A stretch of DNA of 10,463 nt from Gammaproteobacteria bacterium (lineage in GTDB: Bacteria; Pseudomonadota; Gammaproteobacteria; Chromatiales; Sedimenticolaceae). Where the stretch lies: positions 1-10,463 of the forward strand of contig JAGRHE010000089.1 of assembly GCA_020445165.1 (NCBI GenBank), in the 5' to 3' direction. Below the pieces are notes generated by a model. It had not been told where the DNA came from. It saw nothing but the letters and a program-made list of their open reading frames with translations, and made no database searches. Below are positions 1-5,566 of the stretch, one piece after another. Numbering within the stretch: the first letter of the stretch is position 1; the number at the start of each line of letters is the position of its first letter. The position numbers and the translations under genes are program-made.

Positions 1-1208
1 ACAAGCTGCGCGCGTCGATGGTGTCGCCACCGATCGGCGAAAGGATCAACACCCGCGACAACACGCCGGCGATCATCTACACCGATATCGTGCCTGGTAA
101 CAGGCTGGAGGTCGCACTGGCGGCCAAGGGCGGCGGCTCGGAAAACAAATCCAAGTTCACGATACTCAACCCGAGTGACAGCCTGGTCGAGTGGGTCGAA
201 AAGACCCTGCCGACCATGGGCGCAGGCTGGTGCCCGCCCGGGGTGCTCGGCATCGGCATCGGCGGCACGGCCGAGAAGGCCATGCTGCTGGCCAAGGAAT
301 CACTGATGGCGCCAATCGACATGGACGAGTTGAAGGCGAGTGGTCCAAAAAACCCGATCGAGGAACTGCGGATCGAGATCTTCAACCGGGTCAATGCGCT
401 CGGCATCGGTGCGCAGGGCCTGGGCGGCCTGACCACGGTGGTCGATGTGAAGATTCTCGAATACCCGACCCATGCCGCCTCGCTGCCGATCGGCATGATC
501 CCGAACTGTGCCGCCACCCGGCACATCGAGTTCCACCTCGACGGCAACGGCCCGGCCGTGCTGACACCGCCGAAGCTGGCGGACTGGCCGGACGTGACCT
601 GGCAGGTCAGCGAATCGGCCAAACGGGTCGATCTCGACAGCCTCACCCGCGACCAGGTACAGAGCTGGAAACCGGGCGACCGACTGCTGCTCCGCGGCAA
701 GCTGCTGACCGGGCGCGACGCCGCGCACAAGCGCATCCAGGAACTGCTCGAGAGCGGCCAGGGTCTGCCCGAAGGCGTGGACTTCAGCAACCGCCTGATC
801 TACTACGTCGGCCCGGTCGATCCGGTACGTGACGAAGCGGTTGGCCCGGCGGGCCCGACGACGGCCACGCGCATGGACAAGTTCACCGACATGATGCTCT
901 CGCAGACCGGCCTGATCGGTATGGTCGGCAAGGCCGAACGTGGCCCGGTCGCAATTGAAGCGATCCGCAAACACAAGGCCGCCTACCTGATGGCGGTCGG
1001 CGGTGCCGCCTACCTGGTGTCACAGGCCATCCGCGCAGCCCGTGTCGTGGCGTTCGAAGACCTGGGGATGGAGGCGATCTACGAGTTCGAGGTAGAGGAC
1101 ATGCCGGTCACGGTCGCGGTCGATTCACAGGGCGAATCGGTGCACGAGACGGGGCCGAAGGAATGGAAGGTGAAGATCAGCGAGATGGGACTGCCGGGAA
1201 GGCGGTGA
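1..1208 (+). CDS. fumA: Fumarate hydratase class I, C-terminal part (5' end outside window)
   Basis: This is an oxygen-sensitive [4Fe-4S] enzyme interconverting fumarate and malate in the cytosolic TCA cycle. The frame is already open at base 3, and family members are about 500-550 residues. The 396 residues from the internal ATG at 18 are therefore not the real start; the N-terminal stretch with the first cluster cysteine lies upstream. Seen, numbering from that ATG: the KGGGSENKSKF motif (37-47), a cysteine in GWCPPG (Cys72) and another in IPNCAATRH (Cys164). Their 92-residue spacing fits cluster ligands two and three of the E. coli FumA and Leishmania enzymes. The carboxy-terminal swivel domain shows IYYVGPVDP, GPTTATRMDKF and GMEAIYEFEVED. 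It converges with the acyltransferase at 1222 across a 13-base gap with no good terminator. The symbol assumes the FumA/FumB type of fumarase. Confidence 0.95.
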   Translation, partial: KLRASMVSPPIGERINTRDNTPAIIYTDIVPGNRLEVALAAKGGGSENKSKFTILNPSDSLVEWVEKTLPTMGAGWCPPGVLGIGIGGTAEKAMLLAKESLMAPIDMDELKASGPKNPIEELRIEIFNRVNALGIGAQGLGGLTTVVDVKILEYPTHAASLPIGMIPNCAATRHIEFHLDGNGPAVLTPPKLADWPDVTWQVSESAKRVDLDSLTRDQVQSWKPGDRLLLRGKLLTGRDAAHKRIQELLESGQGLPEGVDFSNRLIYYVGPVDPVRDEAVGPAGPTTATRMDKFTDMMLSQTGLIGMVGKAERGPVAIEAIRKHKAAYLMAVGGAAYLVSQAIRAARVVAFEDLGMEAIYEFEVEDMPVTVAVDSQGESVHETGPKEWKVKISEMGLPGRR

Positions 1209-1221
1209 CCCGGTGACACAG

Positions 1222-2073
1222 CTACTGCGCCGGCTGTCGTCGCACGCGATGGCTCAGATCCGAGTCCTGCTCCGCCGGTAACAGCACGGTCTCGCGGAAG
1301 ATCGTCTCGTTGAACAATGAATGGTCCGGCGTGTATTCGCTGATACAGTCGATGGTGTCATCCAGGGCAACCGACGAAATGCGGACATAGGCATGCTTCG
1401 ATCTCTTGAACAGATCGCGCACGGCCGACGATTTTTTCGCCATCGACACCACGCTCTCGCGCATGTCGACCAGGTAGGCCGTGCGCATCCCGCGGTATTC
1501 CGTGGCCGGCCCGGCCTGCCGTAATACCACACCCAGCGTGCGCAGCATGCGGGCGAATGCATCGGTGATCAACATGATGCAGTAATTGATCTTACGCTTC
1601 AGCGCATAGATGCCGGCGGCCCGGATCATTCCCAGGGTCACCTCGAACTGCTGTTTCCTGCCGATTGCACCGATACCCCAGGCCTCCAGCGAGTTGGGAT
1701 CCGGTTCGAGTTGGCTGTTCACCTCGACCAGTGAACGATTGCCGATGATGCAGAAGCGCGAAATCTCGCCGACACGTTCGTTGGGATCATCGAGAATGCT
1801 GCGATCGAACACGTTCAGGCTGTCGACCGGTAGCGGCCGACCAGGCTTCGGTAACACCAGGCGCGTCGCTGCGACCCACTGACGTGAATTCTTGTCCTGC
1901 ACGATGAAATGCGCCGACTGGTCGTCCCAGGCGTCGGTCTCCTGGGCCGCAGAAAACGCCTGCGGGTCCTCAAATCCCTTGTCCAGGCAGAACACCTGAT
2001 AACGGATCCGCTGATGCAGGACGACGCCAAACGGCGTGTCGGCAAAGCAGACACGAAATGTCTCATCGAACAT
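1222..2073 (-). CDS. PEP-CTERM/exosortase system-associated acyltransferase (copy 1)
   Basis: This is a 283-residue protein of the GNAT-like, N-acyl amino acid synthase (FeeM/LuxI-like) superfamily, in the branch that co-occurs with exosortases (TIGR03694 type). Seen: the N-terminal fingerprint IRYQVFCLDKGFED (23-36), the GEISRFCI core motif (102-109), and a C-terminal acyl-binding-like segment running from MLITDAFARMLRTLG to GMRTAYLVD (167-203). The last segment aligns well with the divergent copy at 2230. There is no signal peptide or membrane segment, so it is probably cytoplasmic. The ATG at 2073 is supported by GGAG six bases upstream. Known of the family: co-occurrence with PEP-CTERM systems, but no established substrate. 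Inference: it transfers a fatty acyl group from acyl-ACP or acyl-CoA to a small amine or surface component. The C-terminal 80 or so residues after the core are less conserved between the two copies. Confidence 0.88.
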   Translation of the reverse strand: MFDETFRVCFADTPFGVVLHQRIRYQVFCLDKGFEDPQAFSAAQETDAWDDQSAHFIVQDKNSRQWVAATRLVLPKPGRPLPVDSLNVFDRSILDDPNERVGEISRFCIIGNRSLVEVNSQLEPDPNSLEAWGIGAIGRKQQFEVTLGMIRAAGIYALKRKINYCIMLITDAFARMLRTLGVVLRQAGPATEYRGMRTAYLVDMRESVVSMAKKSSAVRDLFKRSKHAYVRISSVALDDTIDCISEYTPDHSLFNETIFRETVLLPAEQDSDLSHRVRRQPAQ

Positions 2074-2229
2074 TCATGACTCCGTTGGCATCATTATTCT
2101 CAGCACCAAAACTCAAGTAAGCCGCCCTGCTTCCGCTAAAAAGGCAACCGCTTCCCGATTCTAGACACGAAAGTCGTGCAAATAGCGAATCCGATCTCAA
2201 AAATCGCAAAACTCTGGCATTTGTCGAGA
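2074..2229. promoter_or_regulatory. Divergent intergenic region between the two acyltransferase genes
   Basis: These 156 bases must carry the promoters of both acyltransferase genes. Seen: a GGAG ribosome site for the minus-strand gene and an AATAAT -10-like hexamer at about 2088-2093 on the minus strand with no convincing -35. There is also a small dyad, CACGA-N3-TCGTG, at 2166-2178. I found no GG-N10-GC sigma-54 element with good flanking boxes on either strand. The dyad overlaps the GTG at 2176, which would be an alternative start for the plus-strand gene. If the ATG at 2230 is the true start, the dyad lies in its leader. Confidence 0.4.
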
Positions 2230-2964
2230 ATGGATCTCGTCGAGCCTTACCGCGAATTTTTCTCCATAACATTGGCAGATACCGACGAGCTTCGCAAAGA
2301 GGTCTTCCGCCTGCGCTACGACGTCTACTGCCGGGAGCTGGGCTGGGAATCGGCCGATAATTTCCCCGACCAGCTCGAGCGCGATGTCTACGACGACGCC
2401 TCGCGACACTGCCTTTTACTGCACAAACGCAGCGGCGCCTATGCCGGTACCGTGCGCATGGTGATGACGCACGACTCGGACCTCGAGCCGCCGATTCCGC
2501 TGGTCAGCCATTGCCACGACACACTCTTCGATGGCCCACTGCGCCCCGACCGCCTGCCGGTCGGAAGCTACGGCGAAATCTCCCGCCTGGCACTGCGCAG
2601 CGAATTCCGCCGCCGCACCGGCGAACAGACGAACCCGGACGGCCATGGCCCCCAGCTATTCGAGTGGACCCAGGACGAACGGCGCCGATTTCCACACATC
2701 GCCCTGGGACTGTATCTCGGGGCATCCGCCGTCGGCCTGGCCGATGGCGCAACCGGCGTATACGCGATGATGGAACCGCGACTCGCGCGTCACCTTCGTT
2801 TTGCCGGAATCCGCTTCGAACAGGTCGGCGAACCCTCAGACCTGCACGGCATCCGCGCTCCGTATTTCATCTCCCGCAAAGCATTGTTCCGCTACCTCAG
2901 CCGACCACTGCGCAACCTGCTGTTCGCGATCGCCGAAGACATGCAGGTCGACATCGGAGCCTAG
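2230..2964 (+). CDS. PEP-CTERM/exosortase system-associated acyltransferase (copy 2)
   Basis: This is a second member of the same acyltransferase family, 244 residues from the ATG at 2230. Seen: RLRYDVYCRELGWE (28-41), then GTVRMVM (73-79), GEISRLAL (115-122), and a C-terminal segment from MMEPRLARHLRFAG to HGIRAPYFIS (180-215). All have counterparts in the neighbour at 1222-2073, so the two are paralogues, though clearly diverged. No signal peptide is visible. The start is uncertain. An upstream in-frame GTG at 2176 adds 18 residues and neither start has a strong ribosome site; I chose 2230 because the family-like part begins at EFFSITLAD just after it. It converges with the SGNH hydrolase, and the stop codons share CTAG at 2961-2964. 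The acyl donor and acceptor are unknown. Confidence 0.87.
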   Translation: MDLVEPYREFFSITLADTDELRKEVFRLRYDVYCRELGWESADNFPDQLERDVYDDASRHCLLLHKRSGAYAGTVRMVMTHDSDLEPPIPLVSHCHDTLFDGPLRPDRLPVGSYGEISRLALRSEFRRRTGEQTNPDGHGPQLFEWTQDERRRFPHIALGLYLGASAVGLADGATGVYAMMEPRLARHLRFAGIRFEQVGEPSDLHGIRAPYFISRKALFRYLSRPLRNLLFAIAEDMQVDIGA

Positions 2965-4088
2965 GCCGCCGTTACGCAACGCTTATGCCGATTGCGCAAG
3001 ACCAGAGCGGCACCGACGAGCATCAGCAACGTGACCGGCGGAACTGGCACAGCGGCGATCGCCGCCTGTCCCAGCAATGCATGCACCTGGGCGGTGGGAT
3101 GCAGTTCGTCGTAGAAATAACGACCGGTCGTATCCACGCCAAGGGTATTGCCCAGGCAGAGTGCCGGATCGCCAACCGGCAGCGCGCCGGTCGAGAACAG
3201 GCAACCAGCGGCCGGTCCGGCACTCGTATCGAGCGTTGCCAGCGCCTGCCCACTCAGGGCGAATACATCTAACTCGATGATCTCGATGCCCGGCAGCAAC
3301 GCAAGACCGTCCAGCGCCATCTGCAGCCCCGCATTGTGAGCGAGCGCAAGCTGGTCCAGCAGTGCCTGCAGCTGCGCCACGTCGCCCGGGCTCAACATCA
3401 GCAGGCTGGCGTAATCCCCGAGCAGCGGCACAGAACTCAGCACAGGCAGGTTGGGCACGATGAACTTGCGCGCACCCATCGCATACAACTCGCCAATCGA
3501 CACCGATATATTGCCGATGACCTGGGGTACGAGCGCGCCGATCTGGGCAGCGATAGCTGCCGGCGGCGCGGTCAGATCAACATCGAACAGGTAGTCATTG
3601 GCACCACCCCAGACCGCGTACAGAGCGTCGTCAGGTGCCGCATCCGTACCCAACAGCGCGGCGAAATCCCGCACCTGTCGCAACAGACCCGGCACAAGGA
3701 AGTTGCCGTCGGGCGTGACATTGAGGGCGTCGAAACTACCCGATCCACCGTAGGCGAAGCTGATGCTGGTCGACGGATCCAGCAGGGCCGATTTCAGCGC
3801 AGCATCCGATCCGAAACTCTGCGATGGGTCGACATCGCCGAGTGGTTGACCGCCCAGCGCGCCGGCCAGGTATTCGAGCCAGATCGGGCCATTGGTGAAA
3901 CGGCCGTCGAGGTAGAGTCCCGGCGGCGGTACCGGGGGAAACGGCGGCCCCAGTGCGATCGAATCCATGAGCAGGTTGCCACGATCGGAAAGGCTGTCAC
4001 CGAACGCAATCACGCGGGTCGGGGTCGCCTGTGCCGTCGTGATCACCAACAACAGAACGACGAACAGCGAAGACTTGACACCGGACAT
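2961..4088 (-). CDS. Secreted SGNH/GDSL hydrolase with PEP-CTERM-like C-terminal sorting tail
   Basis: This is a 375-residue esterase or lipase-type enzyme, exported and probably handled by the exosortase system. Seen: signal peptide 1-21; block I FGDSLSDRGN with nucleophile Ser32; block II glycines in YGGSGS (113-118); block III GGAND (161-165) with the oxyanion Asn164; block V YDELHP giving the Asp327/His330 pair. All four SGNH blocks are intact. The tail has VPVPP (347-351), a hydrophobic stretch (352-364), and basic RNRHKR (365-370), then CVTAA. That is the motif-helix-basic layout of PEP-CTERM domains, but without the PEP tripeptide. The start at 4088 has a GGGGAG site six bases upstream; the in-frame ATG at 4121 lacks one and would bury the signal peptide. 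Substrate unknown; relatives hydrolyse lipids, acyl esters or acetylated polysaccharides. A terminator upstream implies its own promoter. Confidence 0.92.
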   Translation of the reverse strand: MSGVKSSLFVVLLLVITTAQATPTRVIAFGDSLSDRGNLLMDSIALGPPFPPVPPPGLYLDGRFTNGPIWLEYLAGALGGQPLGDVDPSQSFGSDAALKSALLDPSTSISFAYGGSGSFDALNVTPDGNFLVPGLLRQVRDFAALLGTDAAPDDALYAVWGGANDYLFDVDLTAPPAAIAAQIGALVPQVIGNISVSIGELYAMGARKFIVPNLPVLSSVPLLGDYASLLMLSPGDVAQLQALLDQLALAHNAGLQMALDGLALLPGIEIIELDVFALSGQALATLDTSAGPAAGCLFSTGALPVGDPALCLGNTLGVDTTGRYFYDELHPTAQVHALLGQAAIAAVPVPPVTLLMLVGAALVLRNRHKRCVTAA

Positions 4089-4153
4089 AGGAACTCCCCT
4101 GGCGTAATCCGTGACGCCCAAGATATCGTTATTAGAATCGGGATGCGGAAACG

Positions 4154-4187
4154 AAAAAAGGGGCTTTCCGTTAAGAAAGCCCCTTTT
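4154..4187 (-). terminator. Rho-independent terminator of the small PEP-CTERM gene
   Basis: A perfect 13-base inverted repeat (AAAAGGGGCTTTC at 4156-4168 and its complement at 4175-4187) encloses a six-base loop. Read on the minus strand, the stem runs out into six consecutive T residues (4159 down to 4154). It lies 38 bases past the stop of the gene at 4226-4945 and 66 bases before the start of the SGNH hydrolase, so it should limit read-through between the two. On the plus strand the stem ends in only four T residues, so it is weaker in that direction. Confidence 0.92.
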
Positions 4188-4225
4188 CGAGCCGGTCGCA
4201 ATCGTGAGATTGCGACCTCAGGCCA

Positions 4226-4945
4226 TCAGGCCAGGCGACGCTTGGCGAAGCCCAGGCCGACCAGGCCAAGACCCAGCAGTGCCAGCGGAGCCGGGACCGG
4301 GATGGTATCGGAGAAGAAGTTACCGGTACCGTCCACGTTCAGCACGTTGCCTTGCGGGGTGAAGAACGTGAAGCTGTTCGAGAAGGTCACGTCCGATCCA
4401 TTGACCTGGGTGTTGGTGTCGAAGTTGCCAGCAGCCAGACCGCCGGTCACGTCAAGCTGACCAATGCCGCTCAGACCAGCAGCGGTAACGGTACCCGTGA
4501 AGGTGCCATTGCCTGCCAAGTCAAGCCACATGTCGCCATCGCTGGTGTTGCCAAGGTTCAGCGTGGTGAAATCCGCCGGGTTGGTGATCTCGGGGCTATC
4601 GTCGACGTAGACGGATACCATGCCACCCGTGTACTCGATCGCAGAGCCGACACCGCCCGGCAGGATCGCGCCACCACCCGTCGGGAAGAAGCCGCTGAAC
4701 GTGAAGGTGACTTCGCAACCCGGGCAGAAAGTTCCCTGTGGCGTGCCGTTCATGGTGCTGATGAAGCCGTAGCCGCTCAGCTCACCGGTCATCGAATCGA
4801 TATCCTGGTGGATGGCGATCGAGAAGGAGCTGAAGTCGAGAGCGTGATCCGGATCCCAGATTACGCCGCCGACATTCATGGGAGCTGCGGAAGCCTGGGC
4901 CACCAGGGCCAGACCAGCGATTCCGCCGAGTAAATATTTTTTCAT
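4226..4945 (-). CDS. Small secreted PEP-CTERM sorting domain protein
   Basis: This is a 239-residue exported protein of no recognised enzymatic family. Seen: a signal peptide with predicted cleavage after ASA (residue 20). The body is rich in Gly, Thr, Asn and Asp and looks like a beta-rich surface protein, with a CPGC pair at 74-77 as its only cysteines. A C-terminal sorting tail follows: IPVPAP (215-220), hydrophobic LALLGLGLVGLGF, then AKRRLA. The VPxP-helix-RR tail is typical of PEP-CTERM/VPLPA-type exosortase substrates. The start is supported by AGGA eight bases upstream. It has a sigma-54 promoter about 75 bases upstream and a strong terminator downstream, so it is probably monocistronic and switchable. 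Inference: a structural matrix or surface protein processed by an exosortase encoded elsewhere. The body function is unknown. Confidence 0.93.
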   Translation of the reverse strand: MKKYLLGGIAGLALVAQASAAPMNVGGVIWDPDHALDFSSFSIAIHQDIDSMTGELSGYGFISTMNGTPQGTFCPGCEVTFTFSGFFPTGGGAILPGGVGSAIEYTGGMVSVYVDDSPEITNPADFTTLNLGNTSDGDMWLDLAGNGTFTGTVTAAGLSGIGQLDVTGGLAAGNFDTNTQVNGSDVTFSNSFTFFTPQGNVLNVDGTGNFFSDTIPVPAPLALLGLGLVGLGFAKRRLA

Positions 4946-5018
4946 GATGTTCGTCCTGTTGTACTGATGTTGTTGGATTGTGCGACAAGTTCTGTCTCTA
5001 CGATCTCAACTGCAAGTA

Positions 5019-5035
5019 AGCACCTGGCGTGCCAA
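5019..5035 (-). promoter_or_regulatory. Sigma-54 (-24/-12) promoter of the small PEP-CTERM gene
   Basis: On the minus strand the sequence is TTGGCACGCCAGGTGCT. It has GG and GC separated by exactly ten bases, a complete TTGGCACG -24 box, and a TGCT -12 core that departs from the consensus TTGCW at its first T. It mismatches the consensus YTGGCACGRNNNTTGCW at two positions. The predicted transcript start is near 5009, giving a leader of about 63 bases to the ATG at 4945. Known: PEP-CTERM genes in several proteobacteria are controlled by the PrsK/PrsR pair with sigma-54. Confidence 0.78.
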
Positions 5036-5049
5036 TTCTGCGATTGGCA
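5030..5049. repeat. Inverted repeat overlapping the -24 box, followed by a T tract
   Basis: TGCCAAT and ATTGGCA form a perfect seven-base dyad around six bases. Its left arm is the complement of the TTGGCA of the sigma-54 -24 box. On the plus strand the second arm runs into six T (5050-5055), so the structure could also act as a weak plus-strand terminator. It could instead be an operator whose occupant blocks the promoter. Confidence 0.45.
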
Positions 5050-5063
5050 TTTTTTAAGCGATT

Positions 5064-5076
5064 TTTCAAACACTTG
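5064..5076 (+). promoter_or_regulatory. IHF-like site upstream of the sigma-54 promoter
   Basis: TTTCAAACACTTG matches the IHF consensus WATCAANNNNTTR at all positions but the second, in an AT-rich stretch. It is centred near -62 relative to the predicted start. That is where IHF usually bends DNA to bring an enhancer-bound activator to sigma-54 polymerase. The consensus is loose, so the match alone is modest evidence; the position strengthens it. Confidence 0.4.
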
Positions 5077-5083
5077 AGAATCC

Positions 5084-5096
5084 CTCATCGGATGAG
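5084..5096. promoter_or_regulatory. Palindrome, possible activator (UAS) site
   Basis: CTCATC-G-GATGAG is a perfect six-base dyad with a one-base centre. It lies about 58 bases upstream of the -24 GG, so near -82, a plausible enhancer position for a sigma-54 activator such as PrsR. No second copy was found nearby, and I do not know the PrsR binding motif, so the role is inferred from position only. Confidence 0.3.
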
Positions 5097-5200
5097 ACCG
5101 GCTATCCGCGGGTCCTCATCGATACCGATCGTAAAAATAGCTGACACAAACTCTCCTGTCCGACCGATAACAACCATTATCCCATGTGTGGCGGGCCTTG

Positions 5201-5244
5201 CGCGTGCATCCTGAGACCAGGCACCAGGCTTCTCAATGCACGCG
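5201..5244. repeat. Long interrupted hairpin in the intergenic region
   Basis: CGCGTGCAT (5201-5209) pairs perfectly with ATGCACGCG (5236-5244). After a two-base bulge on one side (5210-5211), TGAGA (5212-5216) pairs with TCTCA (5231-5235). That leaves a 14-base loop built from two CCAGG copies. Fourteen base pairs are formed in total. No T tract follows on either strand, so it is not a normal intrinsic terminator. It could be a structured leader, a small RNA, or a protein-binding dyad. Confidence 0.6.
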
Positions 5245-5335
5245 AATGGGCGCGAAATCTTGCCCGGCTTCCGCGCGGACCGGGTACTCGACGCTGCGCC
5301 GCCATGATCCAAACTTTACTCCGTCGGATTCAAAA

Positions 5336-5367
5336 GTCCGCGGACCAACACTAGTAGTGACCACTAC
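5336..5367. repeat. Cluster of short palindromes, operator-like
   Basis: The perfect palindrome GTCCGCGGAC (5336-5345) is followed four bases later by CACTA-G-TAGTG (5349-5359). The last part of that, GTAGTG (5354-5359), is also one arm of a second dyad with CACTAC (5362-5367). The result is three alternating copies of the CACTA half-site on about 20 bases. The cluster lies 200-230 bases before the prsT start and could be a regulator site; no known regulator is recognised. Confidence 0.35.
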
Positions 5368-5566
5368 AGGCCCGAGGGCGGTGTAAAAATTCTTTTTATG
5401 CAGGCGCCCCGGTCAAGACGAGCCGGCACCCGCACACGGACCTGGGGGTGTGCGAAAGACATTGCTTCCAGCCACCCGTCCTCCCAGGCGGGCGGCATGC
5501 CGGTCGAAGACACCCCGGAATTTCTGTAGAGTGCAGCGACTCTCTAAATATGGGACTGCAAAATCA

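Larger units (their letters stand above)
4946..5566. other. Divergent intergenic region between the PEP-CTERM gene and prsT
   Basis: These 621 bases hold no supportable gene. Open frames at 5029-5214, 5085-5312 and 5186-5386 lack ribosome sites and family-like sequence. Contents from left to right are: the leader and sigma-54 promoter of the PEP-CTERM gene, a TGCCAAT-N6-ATTGGCA dyad at 5030-5049 followed by six T, an IHF-like site, a palindrome at 5084-5096, a long hairpin at 5201-5244, a GTCCGCGGAC palindrome at 5336-5345, a CACTA/TAGTG cluster at 5349-5367, and a small dyad AGAGT-N6-ACTCT at 5528-5543 just before prsT. The prsT promoter was not identified with confidence. Confidence 0.7.

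Noticed and set aside
1192..1243. Short hairpins between fumarase and the convergent acyltransferase (CCGGG/CCCGG and ACAGC/GCTGT)
   Set aside because: There are only five base pairs each with ten-base loops and no T tract, which is expected by chance in GC-rich DNA.
3336..4460. 374-codon plus-strand open frame crossing the hydrolase and PEP-CTERM genes
   Set aside because: It lies antisense to two well-supported genes, is Arg/Gln-rich low-quality sequence and resembles no family. It is a product of high GC content.
5043..5059. Possible plus-strand sigma-54 promoter (TTGGCA with GC ten bases later)
   Set aside because: The -12 side reads AAGCG instead of TTGCW and there is no gene close downstream. 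It is kept only as part of the dyad finding.
5029..5214. Small 61-codon plus-strand frame in the intergenic region
   Set aside because: It has no ribosome site and no signal or motif, and it overlaps the regulatory elements described there.
5450..5480. Sigma-54-like TTGCT with an upstream TGCGAA before prsT
   Set aside because: The -24 element lacks the essential GG.
5450..5566. Extension of PrsT by 39 residues to an upstream GTG
   Set aside because: It would bury the lipoprotein signal peptide behind an Arg-rich stretch. The ATG at 5567 gives a normal lipobox.
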